A stretch of DNA of 64,000 bases. It comes from Actinoplanes sp. TBRC 11911 (GTDB lineage: Bacteria > Actinomycetota > Actinomycetes > Mycobacteriales > Micromonosporaceae). Shown one piece after another: positions 22,888 to 33,848 of the stretch. The position numbers and the translations under genes were made by a program. Under the pieces are notes generated by a model that did no database searches, was not told where the DNA came from, and worked only from the letters and a program-made list of their open reading frames with translations. Position 1 is the stretch's first letter, and each line of letters opens with the position of its first letter. The DNA lies in assembly GCF_012933445.1 (NCBI RefSeq), contig NZ_JABBNC010000002.1:124001-188000 (forward strand). The letters run 5' to 3'.

Positions 22888-23899
22888 GCAGCACGGCCGC
22901 GCGGCGGGCCTTGGCGGTCTCCAGGCGACGGGCCCCGGTCACCCCGGCCACGGCGTAGCCGCAGAGCAGGACCAGCACGAAGCCCAGCAGCCAGCGAAGG
23001 TGCATCAGCGGTCCGGTGCCGCCCACGTAGACCTGGCGGCTGTCCGGGCTGACCATCCGGGCCGGCGCGGTCTCGCCCGGTGCGCGTTGCGCGGGCGGTA
23101 CGCCGAGCAGCGTGATCCGGCTGACCGTGAACCGCCCGTCGCGGGTGGTGAACTGGCCGATGCAGCGCTGCGTGACGCCGGTGCCTACGCATTCGGTGAC
23201 GGTGGCGGTGCCGGTGTCGCCGTGCCCGGTGGCGAGCCAGAACGGTTCCGCGCTGACCCAGCCGAAGAACGCCGCGACCAGGGCGAGCGCGACGAGCGAG
23301 ACGTGCGCGGAGAGCCGGATGCCGGGTGCCGGGCGGTGGCCTCGATGGGTCCGGATGGCGGCGTGCGAGCCTCCCCCGGCCGGTGGTTGTGCGGGCTGGT
23401 CCAGCCAGAACGGCGAGTTCTCGAGTTTCGCGGTGAGCGGGTCGTTGAGCGGGCCGTTGAGGGGGCCGAGGACCGGGGCGCGTTCCAGGGGCACGGTGGG
23501 CCGGGTCCGCGGGGCCGGCTCGGGCAGGATCATCACGTCCGGTTCGTCCGGGGGTGCGGTCGTCGAGGCGTACCCGGCCGGGGGTTTGAGCGGGTCGTAG
23601 CGATGCGGGTCGGCCTGGTCGTGGTCGCGTTCCACGATCGGTGGCGGGTTCAGCTCGGTGCTCACGTCGCGGGTGCCGGCGGCGTGCGCGGCGGCCGCCG
23701 CACCCGTCCGGGGCGGCGCGGTGGGCGGATTGAGCGTGCCGGTGCCGCCCGCCGAAGCGCGCTTGGCGTCGGCGGCGGCGCGTTCGGTCTCACCACGCCA
23801 CCAGCGCGCGTCGGGATCGCCGAACGACCACGGGTCACCCTCGCTGCGCGGGGATTCCCCAGGTTGCGGCGTGTCTCCGATCACCTTTCCATTGGACAC
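22832..23899 (-). CDS. Hypothetical membrane protein with disordered N-terminal half
   Basis: The product of 355 residues has about 200 hydrophilic N-terminal residues rich in Pro, Ala, Asp and Arg (starting SNGKVIGDTPQPGESPRSEGD). Three membrane segments follow, near 208-228 (VSLVALALVAAFFGWVSAEPF), 300-320 (LRWLLGFVLVLLCGYAVAG) and 333-353. Between the first two is a ~75-residue extracellular part with one Cys pair (TECVGTGVTQRCIG) that could form a disulfide. I do not recognise a named family. The layout is common in Micromonosporaceae. The 3' end overlaps the rsmI coding end on the other strand. Confidence 0.7.
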   Translation of the reverse strand: MSNGKVIGDTPQPGESPRSEGDPWSFGDPDARWWRGETERAAADAKRASAGGTGTLNPPTAPPRTGAAAAAHAAGTRDVSTELNPPPIVERDHDQADPHRYDPLKPPAGYASTTAPPDEPDVMILPEPAPRTRPTVPLERAPVLGPLNGPLNDPLTAKLENSPFWLDQPAQPPAGGGSHAAIRTHRGHRPAPGIRLSAHVSLVALALVAAFFGWVSAEPFWLATGHGDTGTATVTECVGTGVTQRCIGQFTTRDGRFTVSRITLLGVPPAQRAPGETAPARMVSPDSRQVYVGGTGPLMHLRWLLGFVLVLLCGYAVAGVTGARRLETAKARRAAVLLSLAGPVALLAGFLIAAY

Positions 23900-24016
23900 C
23901 GCAACCAGTCACCGATCACGTCATTTATCGGGTGTGTCGTAATAAATGGGGATCTCGCGTAGGGCAGAACGAATCCGTTCGCGGCCCGGTATTCAGCATC
24001 ATTACGCTTAGGCCTC

Positions 24017-25813
24017 ATGAGTCACGTTCTCGCCGCGGTCGCCTGGCCCTACGCCAACGGCCCGCGCCACATCGGTCATGTGTCCGGCTTCGGGGTGCCT
24101 TCCGACGTTTTCAGCCGGTACATGCGGATGGCCGGTCACGACGTGCTCATGGTCTCCGGCACGGATGAGCACGGCACCCCGATCCAGGTGCAGGCCGACG
24201 CCGACGGGGTGACCCCGCGCGAGCTGGCCGACCGGTACAACAGGGTGATCGTCGAGGACCTCAACGGGCTCGGTCTGACCTACGACCTTTTCACCCGTAC
24301 GACGACGCGCAACCACTACGCGGTGGTGCAGGAGCTGTTCACGGTGCTGCACCGCAACGGCTACATCGTCGCGCGCACGACGCTGGGCGCGATCTCGCCG
24401 TCGACCGGGCGCACCCTGCCGGACCGATACATCGAGGGCACCTGTCCGATCTGCGGGTACCAGAGCGCCCGCGGCGACCAGTGCGACAACTGCGGCAATC
24501 AGCTCGACCCGGAGCAGCTGATCAACCCGCGGTCCAAGATCAACGGGGAGACCCCGGAGTTCGTCGAGACCGAGCATTTCTTCCTGGACCTGCCGGCCTT
24601 CGCCCAGGCGATCGGGCACTGGCTGGACCAGCGCGAGAACTGGCGGCCCAACGTGCTCAAGTTCTCCCGCAACCTGCTCGACGACCTGCAGCCCCGGGCG
24701 ATCACCCGCGACCTGGAGTGGGGCGTGCCGATCCCGCTGGACGGCTGGCGCGACCGTGCCGACAAGCGCATCTACGTGTGGTTCGACGCGGTCATCGGCT
24801 ACCTGTCCGCGTCGATCGAGTGGGCCCGCCGCACCGGCGACCCGGAGGCCTGGCGCAAGTGGTGGTCGGCCGACGGCCTGGGCAAGGACGCCGCCGGGTA
24901 CTACTTCATGGGCAAGGACAACATCGTCTTCCACTCGGTGATCTGGCCGGCCCTGCTGCTCGGTTACTCGGGCGAGGGTGACAAGGGTGGCGAGGCGGGC
25001 GAGTTCGGCCGGCTGAACCTGCCGACCGAGGTGGTCTCCAGCGAATACCTGACGATGGAGGGCAAGAAGTTCTCCTCGTCGCGCCGGGTGGTCATCTACG
25101 TGCGCGACTTCCTGGAGCGCTACGACGCCGACTCGCTGCGGTATTTCATCGCGGCCGCCGGCCCCGAGTCCACCGACACCGACTTCACCTGGTCGGAGTT
25201 CGTCCGGCGCAACAACGACGAGCTGGTCGCGGGCTGGGGCAACCTGGTCAACCGGTCGATCTCGCTGGCGGCGAAGAACTTCGGCGCGATCCCGGCGGCC
25301 GGTGCGCTGACCGCCGAGGACGAGGCGCTGCTCGCGACCGCCAAGGCCGGGTTCACCACGGTCGGCGACCTGATCGCGAAGCACCGGCAGAAGGCCGCGA
25401 TCGGCGAGGCGATGCGGGTGGTCGCCGAGGCGAACAAATACCTGTCCGACCAGGCGCCGTGGAAGCTCAAGTCCGACGAGGACAAGCCGCGGCAGGCCAC
25501 CGTCCTGCACGTCGCGCTGCAGGTGGTCAGCGACGCGAACACGCTGCTGACGCCGTTCCTGCCGCACTCCGCGCAGAAGGTGTTCGAGCTGCTCGGCGGC
25601 GTCGGCGTGCACGCGCCGATGCCGCACATCGAACAGGTCGACGACCTGGACGGCGGCCCGGCCTACCCGGTGATCACCGGCGACTACACGGTGGGTGCGC
25701 GCTGGGAGTCGGTGCCGCTGGTCGCGGGCACGCCGCTGGCCGCGCCGAAGCCGGTGTTCCGCAAGCTGGAGCCGTCGGTGGTCGACGAGGAACTGGCCCG
25801 CCTGGCGGGCTGA
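24017..25813 (+). CDS. metG: Methionyl-tRNA synthetase
   Basis: This class I enzyme charges tRNA-Met. The 598-residue protein has the HIGH motif in [14 protein letters not shown], the CP domain with a double zinc knuckle [18 protein letters not shown], and the KMSKS equivalent [22 protein letters not shown] and [13 protein letters not shown] fit the catalytic core. The C-terminal anticodon-binding region includes [12 protein letters not shown] and APWKLK. No C-terminal dimerisation domain is present. There is no clear Shine-Dalgarno, and TACGCT ends eight bases before the ATG, so a leaderless transcript is plausible. An antisense frame covering most of the gene is a shadow. Confidence 0.96.
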   Translation: MSHVLAAVAWPYANGPRHIGHVSGFGVPSDVFSRYMRMAGHDVLMVSGTDEHGTPIQVQADADGVTPRELADRYNRVIVEDLNGLGLTYDLFTRTTTRNHYAVVQELFTVLHRNGYIVARTTLGAISPSTGRTLPDRYIEGTCPICGYQSARGDQCDNCGNQLDPEQLINPRSKINGETPEFVETEHFFLDLPAFAQAIGHWLDQRENWRPNVLKFSRNLLDDLQPRAITRDLEWGVPIPLDGWRDRADKRIYVWFDAVIGYLSASIEWARRTGDPEAWRKWWSADGLGKDAAGYYFMGKDNIVFHSVIWPALLLGYSGEGDKGGEAGEFGRLNLPTEVVSSEYLTMEGKKFSSSRRVVIYVRDFLERYDADSLRYFIAAAGPESTDTDFTWSEFVRRNNDELVAGWGNLVNRSISLAAKNFGAIPAAGALTAEDEALLATAKAGFTTVGDLIAKHRQKAAIGEAMRVVAEANKYLSDQAPWKLKSDEDKPRQATVLHVALQVVSDANTLLTPFLPHSAQKVFELLGGVGVHAPMPHIEQVDDLDGGPAYPVITGDYTVGARWESVPLVAGTPLAAPKPVFRKLEPSVVDEELARLAG

Positions 25814-25816
25814 GGC

Positions 25817-26851
25817 TCATAACGTGTACGGGATGTCGGCGATGTGGTGGTCGGCCAGTTCGCCCAGCGGCGCCCACGTCTCGTACACGCCACGTTCGTA
25901 GCAGCGCGCCCCGGTGATCGACAACGAGTCGTTGTCGGGGCGCACCAGCCGCAGCCGCGCCCACGTGTCGTCGCGCTGCAGCACCCAGGTCGGCACGCCG
26001 CGCCACAGGGCCTGCTCGGCGCGCCGGCTCAGCGTCTCCACCGGGTACCGGGCGGCCCGGGTCAGCGCCCGCACCCGGAACTCCTCCGGCGGGTCGGCGA
26101 CCGCCTCGTACTCCTTGTCCTTGATCTGCCCGACCAGCTTGGACGAGCCGGGCGTGGTGCACGGCACATACTCACGGTCCGGGCTGACGCCGGGAATGTG
26201 GTCGAGCAGGGCCCGCCAGCGCGGCCCGGCCAGACGCAGCCAGCCGTGCTGTTCGGGCTGGTAGGCGAACAGCACGACCTCCTCACCACCCGGCACGTAC
26301 GCGATGAGCTGAGCGTTCGCCGGCATCGGCAGGTCGGCGAAACCGGCCGTGACGTATTCCGGCACCAGGTCGTCGGTGCTCGGGCTGAACCCGGTGCCGA
26401 GCACCATCGGCCCGACCCGGGAATGCGCCGGCAGCACCGCCAGTCCCGGCTGCGCGGGACCGCCCGGCACCTCGTAGTCCAGCGGGTCGACCGCGCGCCA
26501 GCGCAGCGCGAACGCGACATCCGTGTCGGTGCTGCCGTCGGTGCGCAGGTCCGCGAGGGCGGCCGGTTCGTGCAGGTGGGCGATGTCGGCGGACCGGTAG
26601 CAGAACCCGTACGGCAGCCATCCGCCGAGGAAACCCGAGACCTGGGCGGCGGACAGCACCTTGGTCATCCGGGTGCCGCGGAAGATCGCCGCGGTCTGCC
26701 TGATCTGCCGCAGGACGGGGTCGTCGCGGTGCGCCGCGGACTGGCTCCAGCGCTGCACCTGGGTCCAGCCGAGCTCCCGGCGCAACGGCGCCGACAACGG
26801 CGGCTCGAGCGGATCAGCGCCGATCACGCTGTCCTCACCGGTCAAAGTCAC
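25817..26851 (-). CDS. Hypothetical protein, actinobacterial
   Basis: The product has about 344 residues from a GTG start (TLTGEDSVIGADPLEPPL). A longer version beginning 26 codons upstream would run into the divergent tatD start. There is no signal peptide or membrane segment. Notable stretches are QIRQTAAIFRGTRMTKVLSAAQ, a Trp-rich centre (FALRWRAVDPLDYEVPGG) and a repeated-looking C-terminal part with LWRGVPTWVLQRDDTWARLRL and GVYETWAPLGELADH. No catalytic motif is recognised. The stop is only 3 bp from the metG stop, convergent, with no room for a terminator. Codon use matches the neighbours, so it is a real gene. Confidence 0.65.
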   Translation of the reverse strand: MTLTGEDSVIGADPLEPPLSAPLRRELGWTQVQRWSQSAAHRDDPVLRQIRQTAAIFRGTRMTKVLSAAQVSGFLGGWLPYGFCYRSADIAHLHEPAALADLRTDGSTDTDVAFALRWRAVDPLDYEVPGGPAQPGLAVLPAHSRVGPMVLGTGFSPSTDDLVPEYVTAGFADLPMPANAQLIAYVPGGEEVVLFAYQPEQHGWLRLAGPRWRALLDHIPGVSPDREYVPCTTPGSSKLVGQIKDKEYEAVADPPEEFRVRALTRAARYPVETLSRRAEQALWRGVPTWVLQRDDTWARLRLVRPDNDSLSITGARCYERGVYETWAPLGELADHHIADIPYTL

Positions 26852-26920
26852 GCGCCGCAAGCTAAGCGACACCGGTGGACGCCAGGTGAACAAACGGTTG
26901 CGTACGGGCGTAAGTGCAGA

Positions 26921-27814
26921 ATGTCTCACATGGCTTCATCACCATCGCAATCCCGCCGGGAAGAAAAGGCACGCCGGCGCGGCGAGTTCCCGTCCGCGCC
27001 CGAGCCGCTGGCCGTCCCGGTGTTCGACAGCCACACCCACCTCGACATCACCGTGCAGGAGGCCGGGGTGCCCGGCCCCGGCGATCCGGTGGACGCTCTG
27101 ATCACCGCCGCCGCGAAGGTCGGCGTGGACCGGATCGTGCAGGTCGGGGTCGACGTGGCGTCGTCGCGGTGGAGCGCCGCACTCGCCGCGCGGCACGAGT
27201 CGGTGCTGGCCGCCGTCGCCATCCACCCGAACGACGCGCCCCTTTTGTCCGACCTGGACGAGGGGCTGCGCGTGATCGACGCGCTCGCCGCCGAACCGCG
27301 GGTCCGGGGCATCGGCGAAACCGGGCTGGACACGTTCCGCACCGGCGAAGACGGGTTCGCCGCGCAGGAGGAGAGCTTCCGCGCGCACATCGCGATCGCC
27401 AAGCGGCACGGCAAGGCACTGATCATCCACGACCGGGACGCGCACGCCGAGGTACTGCGCGTGCTCGACTCCGAGGGCGCCCCGGACACGGTGGTCATGC
27501 ACTGCTTCTCCGGCGACGCCGGCTTCGCGGCCGAATGCGTGCGCCGCGGCTTCCACCTGAGCTTCGCCGGCACGGTGACCTTCGCCAACGCCGGCAACCT
27601 GCGGGAGGCGGCCGCGCTCACCCCGCTCGACCAGATCATGGTGGAGACCGACGCGCCGTACCTGACGCCCGTCCCGCACCGGGGACGGCCCAACGCGTCG
27701 TACCTGATCCCGCTGACCGTGCGGGCGCTCGCCGCGACCCGCGGCGATGACCTGGACGACCTGTGCGCCGCGATCTCCGCGAACGGGGAGCGCGTCTTCG
27801 GCGGCTGGCGCTAG
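26921..27814 (+). CDS. tatD: TatD-family metal-dependent hydrolase/DNase
   Basis: This amidohydrolase-fold protein of about 297 residues carries FDSHTHLDI (first metal histidines), the IGETGLD glutamate motif, KALIIHDRDAH, VMHCFSGDAGFA and VETDAPYLTPVPHRGRPN, the complete TatD set. The family has 3'-5' DNase activity and takes part in DNA repair or protein quality control. Two ATGs, nine bases apart, are possible starts, and neither has a Shine-Dalgarno. It follows metG in the conserved block as in M. tuberculosis (Rv1007c-Rv1008). Its stop TAG shares the palindromic CTAG with the stop of the convergent next gene. Confidence 0.93.
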   Translation: MSHMASSPSQSRREEKARRRGEFPSAPEPLAVPVFDSHTHLDITVQEAGVPGPGDPVDALITAAAKVGVDRIVQVGVDVASSRWSAALAARHESVLAAVAIHPNDAPLLSDLDEGLRVIDALAAEPRVRGIGETGLDTFRTGEDGFAAQEESFRAHIAIAKRHGKALIIHDRDAHAEVLRVLDSEGAPDTVVMHCFSGDAGFAAECVRRGFHLSFAGTVTFANAGNLREAAALTPLDQIMVETDAPYLTPVPHRGRPNASYLIPLTVRALAATRGDDLDDLCAAISANGERVFGGWR

Positions 27815-28233
27815 TCCACCACCCACGCCTTGACGCCGAGGAGCTCGCCGAGCAGGCGGACCTCGTCGGCGAAGCGGCCCGGCGCGGCCCGCAACGGCCC
27901 CCGCGAGGCGAACCGCACCGCCCAGCCGTTGCCCTCCGCCACGTTGAACACCCGATGCACCACCTGGCTGCCGCGCGGGTCGGCCTCCACCGAGGTGACC
28001 CCCCTGTACCACCACTCGCCCTGCAACGCGACCGATCGGTCCGCCCGGTCGATGGTGACCGTGATCCGGCTGCCGCCGCGCATCAGCACGAACTCGTCCC
28101 CGGTGTCGGTCTCGTCGATCTCGCCGTCCTGCGCCAGCGGCGACCGCCCGCCCGGACGCACATCGAGCAGAACGTCGGCCACGGCGTCCGGACCGGCCTC
28201 GACCACGGCTCGGAGTTCCAGCAACTCGGTCAT
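27811..28233 (-). CDS. Hypothetical protein, possible SRPBCC-fold
   Basis: A 140-residue protein ([28 protein letters not shown]) with alternating beta-strand patterns, a central [28 protein letters not shown] and a C-terminal amphipathic helix ([19 protein letters not shown]). This outline fits the START/SRPBCC ligand-binding fold, but no catalytic residue marks it. It occupies the spot between tatD and rsmA where M. tuberculosis and many relatives have rpfB on the other strand. The start ATG is 48 bp from the divergent rsmA start. Confidence 0.6.
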   Translation of the reverse strand: MTELLELRAVVEAGPDAVADVLLDVRPGGRSPLAQDGEIDETDTGDEFVLMRGGSRITVTIDRADRSVALQGEWWYRGVTSVEADPRGSQVVHRVFNVAEGNGWAVRFASRGPLRAAPGRFADEVRLLGELLGVKAWVVD

Positions 28234-28280
28234 GGAGTCGTTTCTACCGGTTCCGGTCGCCGCCCGTAGGCTCTCATCCC

Positions 28281-29168
28281 ATGGCTGACACACTTCTCGG
28301 CCCGGCGGAGATCCGGGAGCTGGCCGCCCGGCTCGGCGTGGCACCGACGAAGAAGCTCGGCCAGAACTTCCTGCACGACCCCAACACCATCCGGCGCATC
28401 GTCGCGGCGGCGGCGCTGCGCCCCGACGACGTGGCACTCGAGGTCGGCCCGGGACTCGGCTCGCTCACCCTCGGCCTGGTCGGCGCGGTCCGCCACGTGC
28501 ACGCCGTGGAGATCGACCCCAAGCTCGCCGAGGCCCTGCCCGGCACGGTCACCGCGCCCAACCTGACCGTGCACGCCGCCGACGCGCTGCGGGTCCGCGG
28601 CGACGACTTCGACCCGCCGCCCACCATGCTGGTCGCCAACCTGCCCTACAACGTGGCCGTGCCGGTGGTCCTGCACCTGCTCGCGTCGCTGCCCACCCTG
28701 CGCGGCGGCCTGGTCATGGTGCAGAAAGAGGTCGCCGACCGGCTCACCGCCGGACCGGGTTCCAAGGTGTACGGGGTCCCGTCGGTGAAGCTGGCCTGGT
28801 ACGCCGACGCGAAACCGGCCGGCAAGGTGCCCCCGGCGGTCTTCTGGCCGGTCCCCAACGTCGACTCCGGCCTGGTCTCCTTCCTTTCCCGTACGCCTCC
28901 ACCCGGCGCCGACCGCGCATCGGTGTTCGCGATCGTCGACGCCGCGTTCACCCAGCGCCGCAAGACACTGCGGGCGGCGCTCGCCGGATGGGCCGGCGGC
29001 CCGGACCGCGCCGAGAAGGTGCTGGTCGCGGCCGGGGTCGATCCGCGAGCCCGCGGCGAGTCGCTGACCGTGACGCAGTTCGCGTCGATCGCCGCGGCGG
29101 CGAAACTGTCCGGGGTCGGCGGTAAGCTCAGCGCGTCCGGCAGACAGCCCGAGGAGGTGGACTCATGA
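28281..29168 (+). CDS. rsmA: 16S rRNA (A1518/A1519-N6)-dimethyltransferase
   Basis: Known as KsgA, it dimethylates two adjacent adenosines of helix 45 of 16S rRNA and checks small-subunit maturation. The 295-residue protein starts near [28 protein letters not shown] and has the SAM site [11 protein letters not shown], the acidic residue in HAVEIDPKL, the catalytic NLPYNVA, and [14 protein letters not shown]. The C-terminal domain includes [15 protein letters not shown]. Its stop overlaps the Uma2 gene start by four bases. The usual actinobacterial order rsmA-ispE is kept, with one gene inserted. Confidence 0.95.
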   Translation: MADTLLGPAEIRELAARLGVAPTKKLGQNFLHDPNTIRRIVAAAALRPDDVALEVGPGLGSLTLGLVGAVRHVHAVEIDPKLAEALPGTVTAPNLTVHAADALRVRGDDFDPPPTMLVANLPYNVAVPVVLHLLASLPTLRGGLVMVQKEVADRLTAGPGSKVYGVPSVKLAWYADAKPAGKVPPAVFWPVPNVDSGLVSFLSRTPPPGADRASVFAIVDAAFTQRRKTLRAALAGWAGGPDRAEKVLVAAGVDPRARGESLTVTQFASIAAAAKLSGVGGKLSASGRQPEEVDS

Positions 29169-29740
29169 CCGCGGAACCGGCAGGTCATGTGCCCTGGTCA
29201 CCCGACCCCATCAGGCAGCGCCTGGCCGATTATTCCCTCGAGGACGTCCTCAACCTTCCCGACGACGCCCCCCGCGTCGAGCTGCGTGACGGAGTCTTAA
29301 TCGTGGTTCCCTCCCCGACGATCGGCCACCAGCACGTCGGAAACCTGCTCTGGATGTGGTTCCGGCAGAACGCTCCGGAGGAGCTACAGCCTGGGACGGC
29401 TGTCGGCGTTGCCATCGGGCTTCAGGACAGCCTCGAGCCCGATGTCGTGCTGGTGCGCCAGCCGATCGAGCGCACGAACCACTTCTTCCTCCCGCGCCAG
29501 GTCGTCCTCGCCGTCGAGGTCGTCTCGCCGGGCACGAAACGCCGTGACCGGCTGGAGAAGCCAGTCGAATATGCGTCGGCCAAGATTCCGCACTTCTGGC
29601 GGATCGAGCAGGATCCCGTGCACGTCTTCGCCTACGACCTCGTCGCGGACCACTACGAGCTGGTCGCCGACTCCGACACCGAGCTGGTGCTGAGCGCGCC
29701 GTTCGAGATCAAGCTCCCGATTCAGGACATCACTCGGTGA
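29165..29740 (+). CDS. Uma2-family (DUF820) putative restriction-like endonuclease
   Basis: A 191-residue protein of the PD-(D/E)XK Uma2 family. It shows [27 protein letters not shown] at the start, [28 protein letters not shown] with the metal-binding Asp, and the catalytic [17 protein letters not shown] (E-x-x-S-x-x-x-K-like), then [19 protein letters not shown]. The family is very common in cyanobacteria and actinobacteria and its biological role is not established. It sits inside the rsmA-ispE operon and overlaps both neighbours by four bases, so its translation is coupled at both ends. Confidence 0.9.
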   Translation: MTAEPAGHVPWSPDPIRQRLADYSLEDVLNLPDDAPRVELRDGVLIVVPSPTIGHQHVGNLLWMWFRQNAPEELQPGTAVGVAIGLQDSLEPDVVLVRQPIERTNHFFLPRQVVLAVEVVSPGTKRRDRLEKPVEYASAKIPHFWRIEQDPVHVFAYDLVADHYELVADSDTELVLSAPFEIKLPIQDITR

Positions 29741-30684
29741 CCGAGGCCTGGGGACCGGACGACGACGAGCCGCGCCGGCACCACGGACCCGTGCGGGTGC
29801 GCGTCCCCGCGAAGATCAACCTGCACCTCGCGGTCGGGCCGCTGCGCGCCGACGGCTTTCACGAGCTGAACACCGTCTACCACGCGATCAGCCTGTTCGA
29901 CGAGCTCACCGCCCGCTCCGGCGACACGCTCGCGCTCACCATGGAGGGCGAGGGCGCCGGCACCCTCCCGCTCGACGAGACCAACCTGATCATCCGGGCC
30001 GCCCGGGCGCTCGCCGCCCGCTGCCGGGTGCCCGCGCACGCCCGGCTGCACCTGCGCAAGACCATCCCGCTCGCCGGTGGGCTGGCCGGCGGCAGCGCCG
30101 ACGCGGCCGCCACCCTGCTCGCCTGCGACCTGCTGTGGGGCACCGGCATGAGCCGCGAGGAACTCGCCGAGGTCGGCGCCGGCCTCGGCTCCGACGTGCC
30201 GTTCCTGCTGCACGGCGGCACCGCGCTCGGCACCGGGCACGGCGAGACGGTCAGCCCGATCCTGGCCCGGCCCACCACCTGGCACTGGGTGGTCGCGGTC
30301 GCCGAGACCGGCCTGAGCACCCCCGAGGTCTACCGCCAGCTCGACACGCTGCGCGAAAGCCCCTGGCCACCCAAACCGCTCGGCGACGCCGACGAGTTGA
30401 TGGCCGCGCTGCGTCAGCGCGACCCCGAGGTGCTCGGCGCCGCCCTCGGCAACGACCTGCAACCCGCCGCGCTCGCGATGCGCCCCGAGCTCGCCGACGT
30501 GCTCAAGGCCGGCCACCAGGCCGGCGCGGTCACCGGCATCGTCTCCGGCTCGGGCCCCACCTGCGTGTTCCTCGCCACCGACGCGGCCCACGCCGCACGC
30601 GTCGCCGACGAGATCAACGCCGCCGGTGTGTGCCGCGAGGCAGTCACCGCACGCGGACCCATGCCGGGGGCCCGGGTAACGTAG
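29737..30684 (+). CDS. ispE: 4-diphosphocytidyl-2-C-methyl-D-erythritol kinase
   Basis: This is the fourth enzyme of the MEP isoprenoid pathway, phosphorylating CDP-ME with ATP. The 315-residue GHMP kinase shows VRVPAKINLHLAVGPLRADGFHEL with the conserved catalytic Lys, the glycine-rich ATP loop PLAGGLAGGSADAAATLLA and the C-terminal GIVSGSGPTCVFLA. GTG start overlaps the stop of the Uma2 gene. The ABC-F gene follows 8 bp later, as in many actinobacteria. Isoprenoid supply links to polyprenyl-phosphate used by Pmt and the sugar-phosphate transferase in this window, although that link is general. Confidence 0.95.
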   Translation: MTEAWGPDDDEPRRHHGPVRVRVPAKINLHLAVGPLRADGFHELNTVYHAISLFDELTARSGDTLALTMEGEGAGTLPLDETNLIIRAARALAARCRVPAHARLHLRKTIPLAGGLAGGSADAAATLLACDLLWGTGMSREELAEVGAGLGSDVPFLLHGGTALGTGHGETVSPILARPTTWHWVVAVAETGLSTPEVYRQLDTLRESPWPPKPLGDADELMAALRQRDPEVLGAALGNDLQPAALAMRPELADVLKAGHQAGAVTGIVSGSGPTCVFLATDAAHAARVADEINAAGVCREAVTARGPMPGARVT

Positions 30685-30692
30685 TCCGCATC

Positions 30693-32489
<1,797 letters not shown>

Positions 32490-32567
32490 TCCGGGGGCTG
32501 CCTGCGGGGCGCGACCCGGATACGCGAGAATCGGCATTGCACAACACATGACCTTGGAGACGGAACC

Positions 32568-33026
32568 ATGGCGCACAATCCGGTCAACCACCCGCTGCGG
32601 CCGCTGTATCGCACGCTCGGCTTCCTCGCCGGCGCCTACCTCGTCGTGTTCGGGATCGTCGGCATCGTCGGCGGCGACCTGGAATTCTCCGGACTGAACA
32701 GCGGCACCGTCTTCGGACTGGGCAGCTCCACCCTGTGGTCGATCATCTCGATCATCCTCGGCGCGATCATCGTGGTCGCCGTGGTGATCGGGCGCAACCT
32801 CGACGTCGCCGCCGAGAAGTACCTCGGCTGGGGCATCATCGTCGCCGGCGGCTACGAACTGGCCACCAGCCGCACCGACGCCAACGTCTTCGGCTTCACC
32901 ATCGGCACCGTGATCGTCACGTTCATCGTCGGCCTCGTGCTGATCCTGTCCAGCCTCTACGGCAAGGTCGTGCCGGTCGCCGAGGCCGGAGCGCCGCGGC
33001 AGGTGCGCGAGGGCCGCACCGCCTGA
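32568..33026 (+). CDS. DUF4383 family membrane protein
   Basis: A 152-residue integral membrane protein beginning MAHNPVNHPLRPLYRTLGF, the recognisable start of DUF4383. It has four hydrophobic segments near 16-36, 57-77, 88-105 and 110-135, with a short Pro/Arg-rich tail. The family is restricted mostly to actinobacteria and its role is unknown. GGAGACGGAACC lies just upstream of the ATG. It stands alone between the ABC-F gene and the convergent TetR gene. Confidence 0.88.
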   Translation: MAHNPVNHPLRPLYRTLGFLAGAYLVVFGIVGIVGGDLEFSGLNSGTVFGLGSSTLWSIISIILGAIIVVAVVIGRNLDVAAEKYLGWGIIVAGGYELATSRTDANVFGFTIGTVIVTFIVGLVLILSSLYGKVVPVAEAGAPRQVREGRTA

Positions 33027-33057
33027 GGGTTTCAGCTGGCCAAGCGCTGGGCCTCAA

Positions 33058-33142
33058 CGCGCCTTGCGCTTGAGCCTCAGCGGGCCTTGCGCGTGAGCCT
33101 CAGCGGGCCTTGCGCGTGAGCCTCAGCGTGCCTTGCGCGTCA
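33058..33142. repeat. 23-bp tandem repeat at the end of the TetR gene
   Basis: The unit CGGGCCTTGCGCGTGAGCCTCAG occurs in two identical neighbouring copies (33081-33103 and 33104-33126), flanked by a diverged copy on each side. The last copy lies inside the final codons of the convergent TetR gene (LTRKAR), so the repeat seems to have grown from the gene end into the downstream spacer. Confidence 0.8.
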
Positions 33143-33803
33143 GCAGGGTGGGCTTCGCCTCGAGATGGGACAGGCCGTTCCACGCCAGATTCACCAGGTG
33201 GGCGGCCACCATCTCCTTCTTCGGCTTCCGCGCCTCACGCCACCACTGACCCACCAGCGCCACCATCCCGACCAGCGCCTGCGAATACAGCTCCGCGAAC
33301 TTCGGATCCAGGCCACGGCGCTTGAACTCGCCACCCAGGATGTGCTCCACCTGGTGCGCCACGTCGTTCATCACGCTCGAGAAATTGCCCGCCGGCGACA
33401 GCACTGGCGACTCCCGCACCAGCACCTGGAAACCGTGCGGCTCCTCCTCGATGTAATCCAGCAGCGCCAACGCCGCCTGCTCCAGCAACTCGCGCGGATG
33501 GCCCGCCGTCAACGCCGCCGCGATCCGGTCCAGTAACGACCGCACCTCGCGATCCACCACCACGGCGTACAAGCCCTCTTTTCCGCCGAAATGCTCGTAC
33601 ACGACGGGCTTCGACACCTTCGCCCGGGACGCGACCTCCTCGACGCTCGTCCCGTCGAAACCGCGCTCGGCGAACAACTGCCGGCCGATCGAGATCAGCT
33701 GCTCCCGGCGCTGGGCGGCCGACATCCGCACCCGAGGGGTCGTCGCCGGCCGCGCACGCCGCCCACGCGGTTGCTCGACGCTGTTGTCGCCACTGTCAGT
33801 CAC
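33123..33803 (-). CDS. TetR-family regulator, probably of the adjacent desaturase
   Basis: The 226-residue regulator has a basic disordered lead and a TetR HTH at about 28-75 (RREQLISIGRQLFAERGFDG, VEEVASRAKVSKPVVYEHFGGKEGLY). The ligand domain is all-helical. It lies directly downstream of the fatty-acid desaturase gene on the same strand, 45 bp apart, and the desaturase promoter region holds a duplicated TTACG-type inverted repeat. I infer control of membrane-lipid unsaturation by an acyl-CoA or fatty-acid signal. M. tuberculosis has a TetR regulator (Rv1019) next to glmU in this region, so it could be the counterpart of that gene. Confidence 0.85.
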   Translation of the reverse strand: MTDSGDNSVEQPRGRRARPATTPRVRMSAAQRREQLISIGRQLFAERGFDGTSVEEVASRAKVSKPVVYEHFGGKEGLYAVVVDREVRSLLDRIAAALTAGHPRELLEQAALALLDYIEEEPHGFQVLVRESPVLSPAGNFSSVMNDVAHQVEHILGGEFKRRGLDPKFAELYSQALVGMVALVGQWWREARKPKKEMVAAHLVNLAWNGLSHLEAKPTLLTRKAR

Positions 33804-33848
33804 CCGGACATCCTGCCAGGTTCACCGCAAGTCGTTGGTTTCGCGCCG

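Noticed and set aside
23900..24016. T-box or riboswitch before metG
   Set aside because: No T-box sequence, specifier loop or known riboswitch core is visible, and the gene may be leaderless.
24008..25627. 539-codon minus-strand frame opposite metG
   Set aside because: metG has all class I synthetase motifs in the other frame. The antisense product has no family features.
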